A stretch of DNA of 64,000 nucleotides from Cellulophaga baltica (lineage in GTDB: Bacteria; Bacteroidota; Bacteroidia; Flavobacteriales; Flavobacteriaceae), in the NCBI RefSeq assembly GCF_018861125.1, contig NZ_JAHKQN010000013.1, positions 660,599-724,598 on the forward strand, in the 5' to 3' direction. Shown in pieces: positions 32,820-40,384 of the stretch; position 1 is the first letter of the stretch, and the number at the start of each line of letters is the position of its first letter. A program made the translations under genes and the position numbers. A model generated the notes under the pieces. The model ran no database searches, was not told the origin of the DNA, and saw only the letters and a list, made by a program, of their open reading frames with translations.

Positions 32820-33980
32820 TTAAGAAACTACAGATGGTTTTTTGTGGAGTAACCTAGTAAGTTTTATTGAAAGATCTGTGAAAACCAATTTAGCATTACC
32901 ATTCCGTTCAATATGGTACATTGCTTTTTCAAGTTCATCTGTAATTTCTATAATGTTATTTTCATGTACAAAAGGCGCAAACTTATTAATATCAAAACCT
33001 TCTACATGTACACGCATGTAAGCAAGCTCTTTGACATTAAAATTAATTAACATGGCTTGGCGCATCATAGCAATGCAAAATAAGATGAAGTTTTTTTGTG
33101 TTTCTCTACCAGTTTTAGCAAGATCAGAGCTCCACATAATTAAATCATGAATAGCGGCTTTATTTCCTTTTGCTTTAAAAGCACTACGTACCCATTGCAC
33201 AAACCACTTTTCAAACACTAAATCTTCCGAATCATTATTCATTAAATCAAGTGCTTTGTTATAGTTTCCGTTAGCCTCATTTGCAATTCGTAAAGCCTGC
33301 TCTTGTGTCAAACCTTTTTCTACAAGTCCGCCTGCAATAGCATCAGCAGCTAATGGCGGAAAATGTAATACTTGGCATCTTGATCGGATTGTTTGTATAA
33401 TCTGTTCTTCATCTTGTGCAATTAAAATAAAAACAGTTTTGTTAGGTGGTTCTTCAATAAGTTTTAGAAGTTTATTTGAAGCTGAAGAATTCATTTTGTC
33501 AGCCATCCAAATAATACAAACCTTATAACCACCTTCGTATGATTTTAAAGATAGTTTTTTTACAATATCTTGAGCTTCATCAACACCAATTTGACCTTGT
33601 TTTTTTTCAATTCCAATTTGTAAATACCAATCAAAAAGGTTTCCGTAAGGTTGTTCTTTTACAAACTCACGAAAATCTTGAATGTAATTATCACTTACAG
33701 CATGGCTTTTTACTTTGTCAGAATTAGACACCGGAAAAGCAAAATGCATATCTGGGTGAGTTAGTGAATTGCATTTTAAATTGCAAGCATTTATAGCATC
33801 TTCAACTTTCCCTTCCGTTGTGTTGCAAAGTATATATTGAGCATAAGCAATCGCCATTGGTAAGGTACCACAACCTTCTGCTCCAATAAACAATTGAGCA
33901 TGTGGTGTACGGCCTGCATCAGCACTTAATTTTAGATGGTTTTTTATATGAGATAAACCAAGAATTTCATCAAATAACAT
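32820..33980 (-). CDS. holB: DNA polymerase III delta' subunit
   Basis: This 386-residue clamp-loader subunit takes part in loading the beta sliding clamp. It begins MLFDEILGLSHIKNHL, and HAQLFIGAEGCGTLPMA replaces a true P-loop, as expected for the non-ATPase delta' subunit. Zinc-region cysteines (CNTTEG, NACNLKC) and the SASNKLLKLIEEPP sensor block with the SRC motif (IRSRCQVLHFPP) are present. The C-terminal helical collar domain is full length. A perfect -7 box (33985-33992) ends only 4 bp before the ATG, so the mRNA may be leaderless. It probably forms an operon with the DoxX-like gene. Confidence 0.93.
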   Translation of the reverse strand: MLFDEILGLSHIKNHLKLSADAGRTPHAQLFIGAEGCGTLPMAIAYAQYILCNTTEGKVEDAINACNLKCNSLTHPDMHFAFPVSNSDKVKSHAVSDNYIQDFREFVKEQPYGNLFDWYLQIGIEKKQGQIGVDEAQDIVKKLSLKSYEGGYKVCIIWMADKMNSSASNKLLKLIEEPPNKTVFILIAQDEEQIIQTIRSRCQVLHFPPLAADAIAGGLVEKGLTQEQALRIANEANGNYNKALDLMNNDSEDLVFEKWFVQWVRSAFKAKGNKAAIHDLIMWSSDLAKTGRETQKNFILFCIAMMRQAMLINFNVKELAYMRVHVEGFDINKFAPFVHENNIIEITDELEKAMYHIERNGNAKLVFTDLSIKLTRLLHKKPSVVS

Positions 33981-33984
33981 GATT

Positions 33985-33992
33985 CAAATATA
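33985..33992 (-). promoter_or_regulatory. holB -7 box TATATTTG, possible leaderless start
   Basis: A perfect TAnnTTTG on the minus strand ends 4 bp before the holB ATG. With the usual distance from box to start site, transcription would begin at or next to the A of the ATG. Confidence 0.45.
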
Positions 33993-34094
33993 AGGTTTTT
34001 GATATTATCGAACCGCTATTGTTAAACGCTTTAAAATTTGATATAAATACGAAAACGTTAGAAATCTTAAAGTGTTTACCGAATTCTTAGAATT

Positions 34095-34130
34095 ATTGAT
34101 GATTTAGCAAGTTTCTGTTAAATCATCAAT
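34095..34130. repeat. 12-bp inverted repeat between holB and pgk
   Basis: ATTGATGATTTA (34095-34106) and TAAATCATCAAT (34119-34130) form a perfect 12-bp stem with a 12-nt loop. No T run follows on either strand, so it is not a standard terminator. Its place between divergent promoters suggests an operator. Confidence 0.55.
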
Positions 34131-34171
34131 AATAAGACGGTGTCAATTACTTATCGCTACACATAAATTTT

Positions 34172-34179
34172 TACATTTG
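34172..34179 (+). promoter_or_regulatory. pgk -7 box TACATTTG
   Basis: A perfect TAnnTTTG match lies 24 bp before the pgk ATG. The -33 position has no clear TTTG. Confidence 0.55.
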
Positions 34180-34203
34180 TGACTATTCAAATAATCATTA
34201 AGA

Positions 34204-35391
34204 ATGAAAACGGTAGACAATTTTAATTTTAAAGACAAAAAAGCATTAATTAGAGTAGATTTTAATGTGCCATTAGATGGTGATTTAAATGTTACTGATA
34301 CAAGTAGAATTGAAGCTGCAAAACCAACAATTATAAAAGTTTTAGAAGATGGTGGTAGTGCAATTTTAATGAGCCATTTAGGAAGACCAAAAGGTCAAGT
34401 AAATCCTGATATGTCTTTAAAGCACATTACAAGTAAAGTTGCTGATATAATTGGTGTAACAGTAAAATTTGCTGAAGATTGTGTAGGTAGTACTGCCGAA
34501 GAAGCTGTAAGTAATTTAAAAAGTGGAGAGGTTCTTTTATTAGAAAATCTTCGTTTTCATGCTGCAGAAGAAAAAGGTGATAAAGAGTTTGCTGCTCAAT
34601 TAGCAAAATTAGGTGATGTTTATGTAAACGACGCTTTTGGTACTGCCCATAGAGCACATGCCTCAACAACTATAGTTGCAGAATCTTTTTCTGAAGATAA
34701 ATGTTTTGGTTATTTATTAGCAAAAGAAATTGAATCTATTGACAAAGTGATGCAAACAGGAGAAAAGCCTGTAACTGCAATTTTAGGAGGTTCAAAAGTA
34801 TCTTCAAAAATTACAATTATTGAAAATATACTTGATAAAGTTGATCATTTAATTATTGGTGGCGGAATGACGTACACGTTTATTAAAGCTCAAGGGGGTA
34901 AAGTAGGTAATTCTATTTGTGAAGATGACAAGCAAGAATTGGCTTTAAATATTTTAAAACAAGCTAAAGAAAAAGGAGTTGAAGTTCATATTCCTGTTGA
35001 CGTTTTAGCTGCAGATGATTTTAGCAATGATGCTAATACAAAAGTAGTTCCTGTAAATGAAATTCCTGATGGTTGGGAAGGCTTAGATGCTGGTCCAAAA
35101 ACATTAGAGAACTTTAAAGAAGTAATTTTAAAGTCTAAAACTATTCTTTGGAACGGACCAATTGGTGTTTTTGAATTGCCAACTTTTGCAAAAGGTACTA
35201 TTGCAATTGGTAATTTTATTGATGAAGCTACTTCAAAAGGGGCGTTTTCATTAGTAGGTGGTGGTGACTCTGTTGCGGCTGTTAAGCAATTTGGTTTTGA
35301 AGATAAAGTAAGTTATGTATCAACCGGTGGTGGTGCAATGTTAGAAAGTTTAGAGGGAAAAACCTTACCAGGTATTGCCGCAATACTTTAA
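34204..35391 (+). CDS. pgk: Phosphoglycerate kinase
   Basis: This 395-residue cytoplasmic glycolytic enzyme transfers phosphate from 1,3-bisphosphoglycerate to ADP. The N-terminal [11 protein letters not shown] and SHLGRPKG motifs bind the phosphoglycerate. [28 protein letters not shown] and [12 protein letters not shown] follow in order. The C-terminal nucleotide site includes WNGPIGVFE and GGGDSVAAV. Length is normal. It has its own -7 box. No clear terminator follows, and the mltD-like gene begins 125 bp later on the same strand after a long inverted-repeat leader. Confidence 0.98.
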   Translation: MKTVDNFNFKDKKALIRVDFNVPLDGDLNVTDTSRIEAAKPTIIKVLEDGGSAILMSHLGRPKGQVNPDMSLKHITSKVADIIGVTVKFAEDCVGSTAEEAVSNLKSGEVLLLENLRFHAAEEKGDKEFAAQLAKLGDVYVNDAFGTAHRAHASTTIVAESFSEDKCFGYLLAKEIESIDKVMQTGEKPVTAILGGSKVSSKITIIENILDKVDHLIIGGGMTYTFIKAQGGKVGNSICEDDKQELALNILKQAKEKGVEVHIPVDVLAADDFSNDANTKVVPVNEIPDGWEGLDAGPKTLENFKEVILKSKTILWNGPIGVFELPTFAKGTIAIGNFIDEATSKGAFSLVGGGDSVAAVKQFGFEDKVSYVSTGGGAMLESLEGKTLPGIAAIL

Positions 35392-35414
35392 TATTTAACA
35401 AATTATAATTTAAG

Positions 35415-35512
35415 AGACCTTTAACATCTAGTATTGGCAGGCTTTTACAGTAAAAATTTTATATTCTGTAAAAAAAACACGATTTTCGCCAACTGCTTAT
35501 TGTTAAAGGTCT
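35415..35512 (+). promoter_or_regulatory. Nested inverted-repeat leader before the lytic transglycosylase gene
   Basis: Three nested complementary pairs share nearly the same centre. The outer is AGACCTTTAACA (35415-35426) with TGTTAAAGGTCT (35501-35512), 12 bp. The middle is TTGGC (35434-35438) with GCCAA (35488-35492). The inner is TTTTACAG (35443-35450) with CTGTAAAA (35466-35473). The 3' outer arm contains AAAGG 7 nt before the ATG at 35517, so folding would hide a likely ribosome-binding site. A cis-acting RNA control element is inferred. Confidence 0.55.
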
Positions 35513-35516
35513 TATT

Positions 35517-37157
35517 ATGATAAAAAATACAGCTAAATATTTAGCACTTTACTCTTCATTGTTTTTAAGTGTAAATTTAGTGGCCCAAGAGATTGATTCA
35601 ATTACTCCTTCAGGTAATAAAATTAGAATTATTCAGGCCAAAGATATTCCCTTAGATAGTACTGTTCGAGTACAAAATGTCATACCTGATTCTACTACTA
35701 TACTATCAATAGGTACAAAAGATGCTCCTGGTTTTTTAGTGAAAAATGGTGAAAAATTTCAATTACCAGATAATCCATTAGCCGCTAAATACGATAGTAT
35801 TTGGTTAAAAGAAATGTCTGATAGTGCTCATTTGTTTGATGAAATGTATGAAGAAGTTTCTACAATAACTTTAGATGAAAATGGAGAAGATGTATACGCA
35901 TCTATAGATACAGAAACTTTAAAAATTCGTTTAGAAAAACTAAACCAAAAAACGCCTTTTAATGTTGAATATAATGCTTCACTTGAAAGTGTTATTAATT
36001 CGTATTTGAAAAGAAGAAGAGGGTTAATAGAACGTATGCTTACTTTAAGCCAGTTTTATTTTCCATTATTTGAGCAAGAATTAGCTAATTATAATATTCC
36101 ATTAGAGCTTAAGTATTTGGCTGTAATTGAATCTGCATTAAACCCTAAAGCAAAATCTAGAGTAGGAGCAACGGGCTTATGGCAATTCATGTACCCTACA
36201 GGTAAAATGTATGACTTAGATGTAAGTAGTTACGTTGATGAACGTAGTGACCCTATAAAGTCAACACAAGCTGCATGTAAATATTTAGCAAAATTGTATG
36301 GCATTTTTGAAGATTGGGATTTAGCATTAGCAGCATATAATTCTGGACCAGGAAACGTAAATAAAGCGATTAGACGGTCAGGTGGTTATACCAACTACTG
36401 GAATATTAGAAAAAATTTACCACGTGAAACTGCTGGTTATGTACCTGCATTTTTAGCCACTATGTATTTATTTGAGTACGCTAAAGAACATGGTATAAAC
36501 CCTAAAAACGCTGAGCGACCTTATTTTCAAACCGATACTATTTTAATTAAAAAGAATATCTCTTTTAAACATGTATCTGAATTAGTAAATGTTTCTGAGG
36601 AAGAATTGGAGGTCTTAAACCCATCTTATAAATTGAATATTATACCTTATGTTGATGGTGAAGATTATGCATTGCGTTTACCAATTACGGCTATTGGTAA
36701 GTTTGTAAGTAATGAAGATGCAATTTATGCATATGCTGAAAAAGAATCTAAAACAGAAGAAAAACCATTACCACAGTTTGTAAATACTAAAGACCAAATT
36801 CGCTATTATGTAAAAAGTGGTGATTATTTAGGTAAAATTGCAGAAAGTCATGGTGTTGGTGTCAGCCAATTAAAAAGATGGAATAATTTAAGAAGTAATA
36901 GATTAAAAATTGGTCAACGATTATTAATCTATGGGAAAACTCGACCTGCAGTTGCTAAAAATGCAAGTAAATCGTCAACAAATAGAGTAATCCCTAAGGG
37001 CACAAAAATACATACAGTTTCTCAAGGAGACTCACTTTGGACCATCTCAAGAAAATACCCTGGACTAACTGTTGATAATTTAAAAAAGTGGAACGGAATT
37101 AGTGGTAACAATTTAAAATTAGGCACGAAACTTGTGTTATGTGATTGTCAACCATAA
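35517..37157 (+). CDS. Membrane-bound lytic murein transglycosylase D-like, with two LysM domains
   Basis: This 546-residue protein is exported (signal peptide about 1-23, NLVAQ at the cleavage zone). An SLT/GH23 domain covers about 165-320: LKYLAVIESALNPKAKS with the catalytic Glu near 205, then GATGLWQFM and LALAAYNSGPGNVNKAI. Two LysM glycan-binding domains end the protein: about 425-475 (YYVKSGDYLGKIAESH) and about 495-543 (HTVSQGDSLWTISRKYPG). MltD-type enzymes cleave the glycan backbone with formation of 1,6-anhydroMurNAc, for wall remodelling. It follows pgk and precedes the DUF4837 lipoprotein by 13 bp. Its leader carries a large inverted repeat that covers the ribosome-binding site. 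Confidence 0.92.
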   Translation: MIKNTAKYLALYSSLFLSVNLVAQEIDSITPSGNKIRIIQAKDIPLDSTVRVQNVIPDSTTILSIGTKDAPGFLVKNGEKFQLPDNPLAAKYDSIWLKEMSDSAHLFDEMYEEVSTITLDENGEDVYASIDTETLKIRLEKLNQKTPFNVEYNASLESVINSYLKRRRGLIERMLTLSQFYFPLFEQELANYNIPLELKYLAVIESALNPKAKSRVGATGLWQFMYPTGKMYDLDVSSYVDERSDPIKSTQAACKYLAKLYGIFEDWDLALAAYNSGPGNVNKAIRRSGGYTNYWNIRKNLPRETAGYVPAFLATMYLFEYAKEHGINPKNAERPYFQTDTILIKKNISFKHVSELVNVSEEELEVLNPSYKLNIIPYVDGEDYALRLPITAIGKFVSNEDAIYAYAEKESKTEEKPLPQFVNTKDQIRYYVKSGDYLGKIAESHGVGVSQLKRWNNLRSNRLKIGQRLLIYGKTRPAVAKNASKSSTNRVIPKGTKIHTVSQGDSLWTISRKYPGLTVDNLKKWNGISGNNLKLGTKLVLCDCQP

Positions 37158-37170
37158 ACTAAAGGGGAAC

Positions 37171-38181
37171 ATGAAAAAATTGAAAATTTTAAGCATTGCT
37201 TTACTGCTTGTAATTACTGCTTGTAAAGATGAGAAAAAAGTAAAATACCTACCAGAATCTACTGGCGCAATTAATTCATTAGCTGTGGTTATGGATAATG
37301 AACTTTGGCAAGGTGAGGTAGGTGACAGGGTAAGAGAACATTTTGCAGCTCCTGTTGTAGGTTTAACTTTAGAAGAACCTTTGTTTACAATTAATTACAT
37401 GCCACAATCTGTTTTTTCGGGTACTATTCGACATTCACGTTCAGTATTATTTGTGGCTAAAGACAGTACAAGTAAAGCTTTATTGAAAAAAGATGTTTAT
37501 GCTAGACCACAGAATGTAGCGGTAATTTCAGGTAGTACCGTTGATGAAATAATAACTAATATTGATGCTAAAGCCTCTGAAATTATAGAAACATTTAAAG
37601 AATTAGAAATTACTGAGGCTCAAAATAGATTTAGAAGATCATTAAATAAAGAGCAAGCCCTTAAAAATAATTTTGGCATTACTTTAGATATTCCATCAGC
37701 CTATAGAGTAGGGAAGCAAGAACGTAATTTTGTGTGGATTGATCGTCAAGTTCCTAAAGGAACTATGAATCTTGTGGTTTACGAAATGCCAGAAGACTAT
37801 TTTAAGTCTGACACTACTTTAGTTAAAGACATTATTAGAATGCGTGATTCTATTGGTGCATATTATATTCCAGGCGAAGATATTCCAGGAAAAAAGAATC
37901 ATATGGTTTCAGAGAAAAATTTAGCACCACATGTTTACCCTGTTGAAGTTTCAGGAAAAAAAGCTGTAGAAGTAAGAGGGTTGTGGGAAATGAGTGATTA
38001 TCCTATGGGAGGCCCGTACTTAACGTATATTATAAATGATAAGGGAAATCACCGAAAACTTATAATTGAGGGCTTTACGTTCGCTCCTGCTACCCAAAAA
38101 AGAGATAATATGTTTGAACTTGAAGCAATCATCAAAACATTAAAGTTTGATTCAATAGAAGAAACTACTCCAAAAGAATAA
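37171..38181 (+). CDS. DUF4837 family lipoprotein
   Basis: The ATG at 37171 is preceded by AAAGGGGAAC and gives a clean lipoprotein signal (MKKLKILSIALLLVITAC, Cys18). An ATG 39 bp earlier inside the mltD-like gene would add an unlikely leader. The 336-residue protein contains SLAVVMDNELWQGEVGD, NFGITLDIPSAYRVGK and VWIDRQVPKGTMNLVVYE, all typical of DUF4837, a Bacteroidota-specific family of unknown function. It is probably co-transcribed with the transglycosylase upstream, which hints at an envelope role. A strong terminator follows. Confidence 0.88.
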   Translation: MKKLKILSIALLLVITACKDEKKVKYLPESTGAINSLAVVMDNELWQGEVGDRVREHFAAPVVGLTLEEPLFTINYMPQSVFSGTIRHSRSVLFVAKDSTSKALLKKDVYARPQNVAVISGSTVDEIITNIDAKASEIIETFKELEITEAQNRFRRSLNKEQALKNNFGITLDIPSAYRVGKQERNFVWIDRQVPKGTMNLVVYEMPEDYFKSDTTLVKDIIRMRDSIGAYYIPGEDIPGKKNHMVSEKNLAPHVYPVEVSGKKAVEVRGLWEMSDYPMGGPYLTYIINDKGNHRKLIIEGFTFAPATQKRDNMFELEAIIKTLKFDSIEETTPKE

Positions 38182-38204
38182 TATCTCTATTTCTTAAAAT
38201 AAAA

Positions 38205-38238
38205 AACCCCAATAACATTTGTTATTGGGGTTAATTTT
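38205..38238 (+). terminator. Terminator after DUF4837 gene
   Basis: A perfect 12-bp stem (38205-38216 with 38221-38232) with an ATTT loop and a T run follows 24 bp after the stop. It also lies just beyond the minus-strand DUF6747 gene and can serve both. Confidence 0.9.
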
Positions 38239-38254
38239 TGTCGAAATTTAAATG

Positions 38255-38425
38255 CTATTGAAAAGCATATCCTGTAGATATTCTATATACAAGCGCAAAT
38301 ATTGAAACAGCAATTAATGCAAAACAAAACCATGAATAAAATTTCATGTAGTTTTTTATTAGAAAACTCCCCAGGTTTCTAAATGCTTCAAAATAAATTT
38401 CTTTAACGAGTAAAATATTCCTCAT
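38255..38425 (-). CDS. Small membrane protein, DUF6747-like
   Basis: This protein of 56 residues is read from the ATG at 38425 (MRNILLVKEIYFEAFRN). An ATG 42 bp upstream would add 14 residues but breaks the conserved start. One membrane helix spans about 31-50 (FYSWFCFALIAVSIFALVY) and the protein ends RISTGYAFQ. The pattern resembles the small flavobacterial proteins grouped as DUF6747, recalled from memory. The function is unknown. A TAAATTTG -7 box lies at 38553-38560. Confidence 0.68.
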   Translation of the reverse strand: MRNILLVKEIYFEAFRNLGSFLIKNYMKFYSWFCFALIAVSIFALVYRISTGYAFQ

Positions 38426-38552
38426 AATCCCCAAATTATAAATTAACAATACTGCAAGTTCATGCAATGCTTTTTCTTGTTAAATTTTATTGGTTAAAAA
38501 GAGCATATATCAGGTATAAAAAAATTATTATTTTTAATTTTCTATGTAAAGC

Positions 38553-38560
38553 AAATTTAC
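38553..38560 (-). promoter_or_regulatory. -7 box TAAATTTG for DUF6747 gene
   Basis: A perfect TAnnTTTG on the minus strand about 128 bp before the small gene's ATG; no -33 match. Confidence 0.4.
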
Positions 38561-38582
38561 TCGTTGAAAGTAGCGTAATACG

Positions 38583-38612
38583 AAAAGAGCAGACTATTCA
38601 GTCTGCTCTTTT
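38583..38612 (-). terminator. Strong terminator downstream of scoB
   Basis: A perfect 13-bp stem (38583-38595 with 38100 offset partner 38600-38612) closes an ATTC loop with A and T runs on both sides. The nearest upstream minus-strand gene is scoB, whose stop is 290 bp away, so either scoB has a long 3' region or an unannotated short transcript ends here. Confidence 0.85.
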
Positions 38613-38901
38613 TGTATCTAATTTTTTAATTTCAAGTTTTATAACATGAAAAGTTTTTTCATTAAAACTATAATTCCACTGAGGAAGTTGTTTTTATAAA
38701 CTTGTATTTCTTCTTGTTGTGCGTTTGTTTGATTTATCTGAGCGTCCATAGGTTGAATGGTTTTTTAAATTAATACTAAATAAACTTGGGGTTTTATGTT
38801 TGTTTCGTAAACTTAAGAAAAAAAGTTTTTTTAATATAATTTATTGTTGTGAAATACATATAAATTAATGGTCAATTAATCTAAATATGATGTTTGTAAA
38901 A

Positions 38902-39555
38902 TTATATTATCATTTCTGGGATATCTTCATCAACAATTAACGTACCTTCTGTAGCATTAATAATTTGTTGCACGCTTACGCCAGGTGCACGTTCTAATAA
39001 TTTAAAACCTTTATTAGTAACTTCTATAACAGCTAAGTTGGTCACAATTTTTTTTACGCATCCAACACCAGTTAAGGGTAAACTACATTTTTTTAATAAT
39101 TTAGATGCTCCAGTTCTATTGGTATGCATCATAGCAACTATTATATTTTCCGCTGAGGCTACAAGATCCATTGCACCACCCATACCTTTAACCATTTTAC
39201 CAGGAATTTTCCAGTTTGCTATATCACCACCCTCAGAGACTTCCATTGCGCCTAAAATGGTTAAATCGACATGTTGACCCCTAATCATACTAAAACTCGT
39301 TACAGAGTCAAAAAAAGACGCTCCAGGCAATGTTGTAATGGTTTGCTTACCTGCATTTATAATATCAGCATCTTCTTCTCCTTCAAATGGAAAAGCTCCC
39401 ATTCCTAACACACCATTTTCACTTTGGAATTCTACACTAATATTTTGGTCTACATAATTTGCGACTAAAGTTGGTATGCCTATACCTAAGTTTACGTAGT
39501 AACCGTCTCTAACTTCTTTTGCTATGCGTTTTGCAATTCCTATTTTATCTAACAT
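38902..39555 (-). CDS. scoB: 3-oxoacid CoA-transferase subunit B
   Basis: This 217-residue subunit pairs with subunit A to move CoA between succinyl-CoA and acetoacetate. GIGIPTLVANYV is the family start. The SENGVLGMG block carries the Glu that forms the covalent thioester in this enzyme class. KMVKGMGGAMDLVASA and LPLTGVGCVKKI follow as in other ScoB proteins. The gene is 16 bp downstream of scoA in one operon. It allows use or production of acetoacetate in ketone-body or branched-chain amino acid breakdown. Confidence 0.94.
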   Translation of the reverse strand: MLDKIGIAKRIAKEVRDGYYVNLGIGIPTLVANYVDQNISVEFQSENGVLGMGAFPFEGEEDADIINAGKQTITTLPGASFFDSVTSFSMIRGQHVDLTILGAMEVSEGGDIANWKIPGKMVKGMGGAMDLVASAENIIVAMMHTNRTGASKLLKKCSLPLTGVGCVKKIVTNLAVIEVTNKGFKLLERAPGVSVQQIINATEGTLIVDEDIPEMII

Positions 39556-39571
39556 ATCAATATTTTAAAAT

Positions 39572-40279
39572 CTATGGGTTATGATCTGTTCTCACCGTTA
39601 GTTGCTCAATTCTTTTTTCATATTTTGACCCTTCAAAAATTCGCTGTATAAAAATGCCAGGTACGTGAATTTCATTCGGGTCTAATTCTCCCACGGGAAC
39701 TAACTCTTCTACTTCAGCAACTGTGATTTTTGATGCTCCACACATGCATGGATTAAAATTTCTTGCTGTTCCCTTAAAAATTAAATTACCTGCTTCGTCA
39801 CCTTTCCACGCTTTTACAAATGAAAAGTCAGATGTATATGCTTTTTCAAGCACATACATTTTGCCATTAAATTCTCGAACCTCTTTACCTTCAGCAACTT
39901 CGGTTCCGTAACCTGCTGGAGTATAAAATGCTGGAAAACCTGATTGTGCTGCTCTGCATTTTTCCGCTAATGTGCCTTGAGGAGTAAGTTCTACTTCTAG
40001 TTCTCCACTAAGCATTTGGCGTTCAAATTCAGCATTTTCTCCAACATATGAAGAAATCATTTTTTTTATCTGATGCTTTTGCAATAACAGGCCTAAACCG
40101 AAGTTATCAACTCCTGCGTTGTTTGAAATACAAGTAATGTTTTTCACACCTAACGTAACAAGTTCTGCTATTGCTTTTTCAGGTATACCACATAAGCCAA
40201 AACCACCAAGCATAAATGTCATGCCATTTTCAACACCTTTTAACGCTTGTTGTACATCAGAGACAGTTTTAAGTATCAT
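39572..40279 (-). CDS. scoA: 3-oxoacid CoA-transferase subunit A
   Basis: This 235-residue subunit has the [13 protein letters not shown] glycine-rich start and [15 protein letters not shown], both diagnostic of the alpha subunit. [18 protein letters not shown] and [10 protein letters not shown] follow, with [15 protein letters not shown] near the end. It is the first gene of the scoA-scoB operon. No consensus -7 box could be placed in the 105-bp gap before it, which also holds the mrcA terminator. Confidence 0.94.
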   Translation of the reverse strand: MILKTVSDVQQALKGVENGMTFMLGGFGLCGIPEKAIAELVTLGVKNITCISNNAGVDNFGLGLLLQKHQIKKMISSYVGENAEFERQMLSGELEVELTPQGTLAEKCRAAQSGFPAFYTPAGYGTEVAEGKEVREFNGKMYVLEKAYTSDFSFVKAWKGDEAGNLIFKGTARNFNPCMCGASKITVAEVEELVPVGELDPNEIHVPGIFIQRIFEGSKYEKRIEQLTVRTDHNP

Positions 40280-40329
40280 AATTAATTTTTATTAAATTGA
40301 GTTCTTTCTAAAATACTGAAATTAAATTA

Positions 40330-40364
40330 AAAAGCCCTTACTGTATTAAAAGTAAGGGCTTTTT
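40330..40364 (-). terminator. Terminator of the ricT-gldH-mrcA operon
   Basis: A perfect 13-bp stem (40330-40342 with 40351-40363) followed by T run lies 21 bp after the mrcA stop and before the scoA start. Confidence 0.9.
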
Positions 40365-40384
40365 GATTGGATAATCCATTTTTA

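Larger units (their letters stand above)
38426..38901. other. Intergenic region with promoter and terminator only
   Basis: In this 476-bp gap I see the -7 box at 38553-38560 and the hairpin at 38583-38612, and no gene. The part from 38650 to 38900 shows nothing further. Confidence 0.5.

Noticed and set aside
37132-37170. Upstream start for the DUF4837 lipoprotein
   Set aside because: The added residues overlap the transglycosylase end and disrupt the lipoprotein signal; an AAAGGGG site precedes the ATG at 37171.
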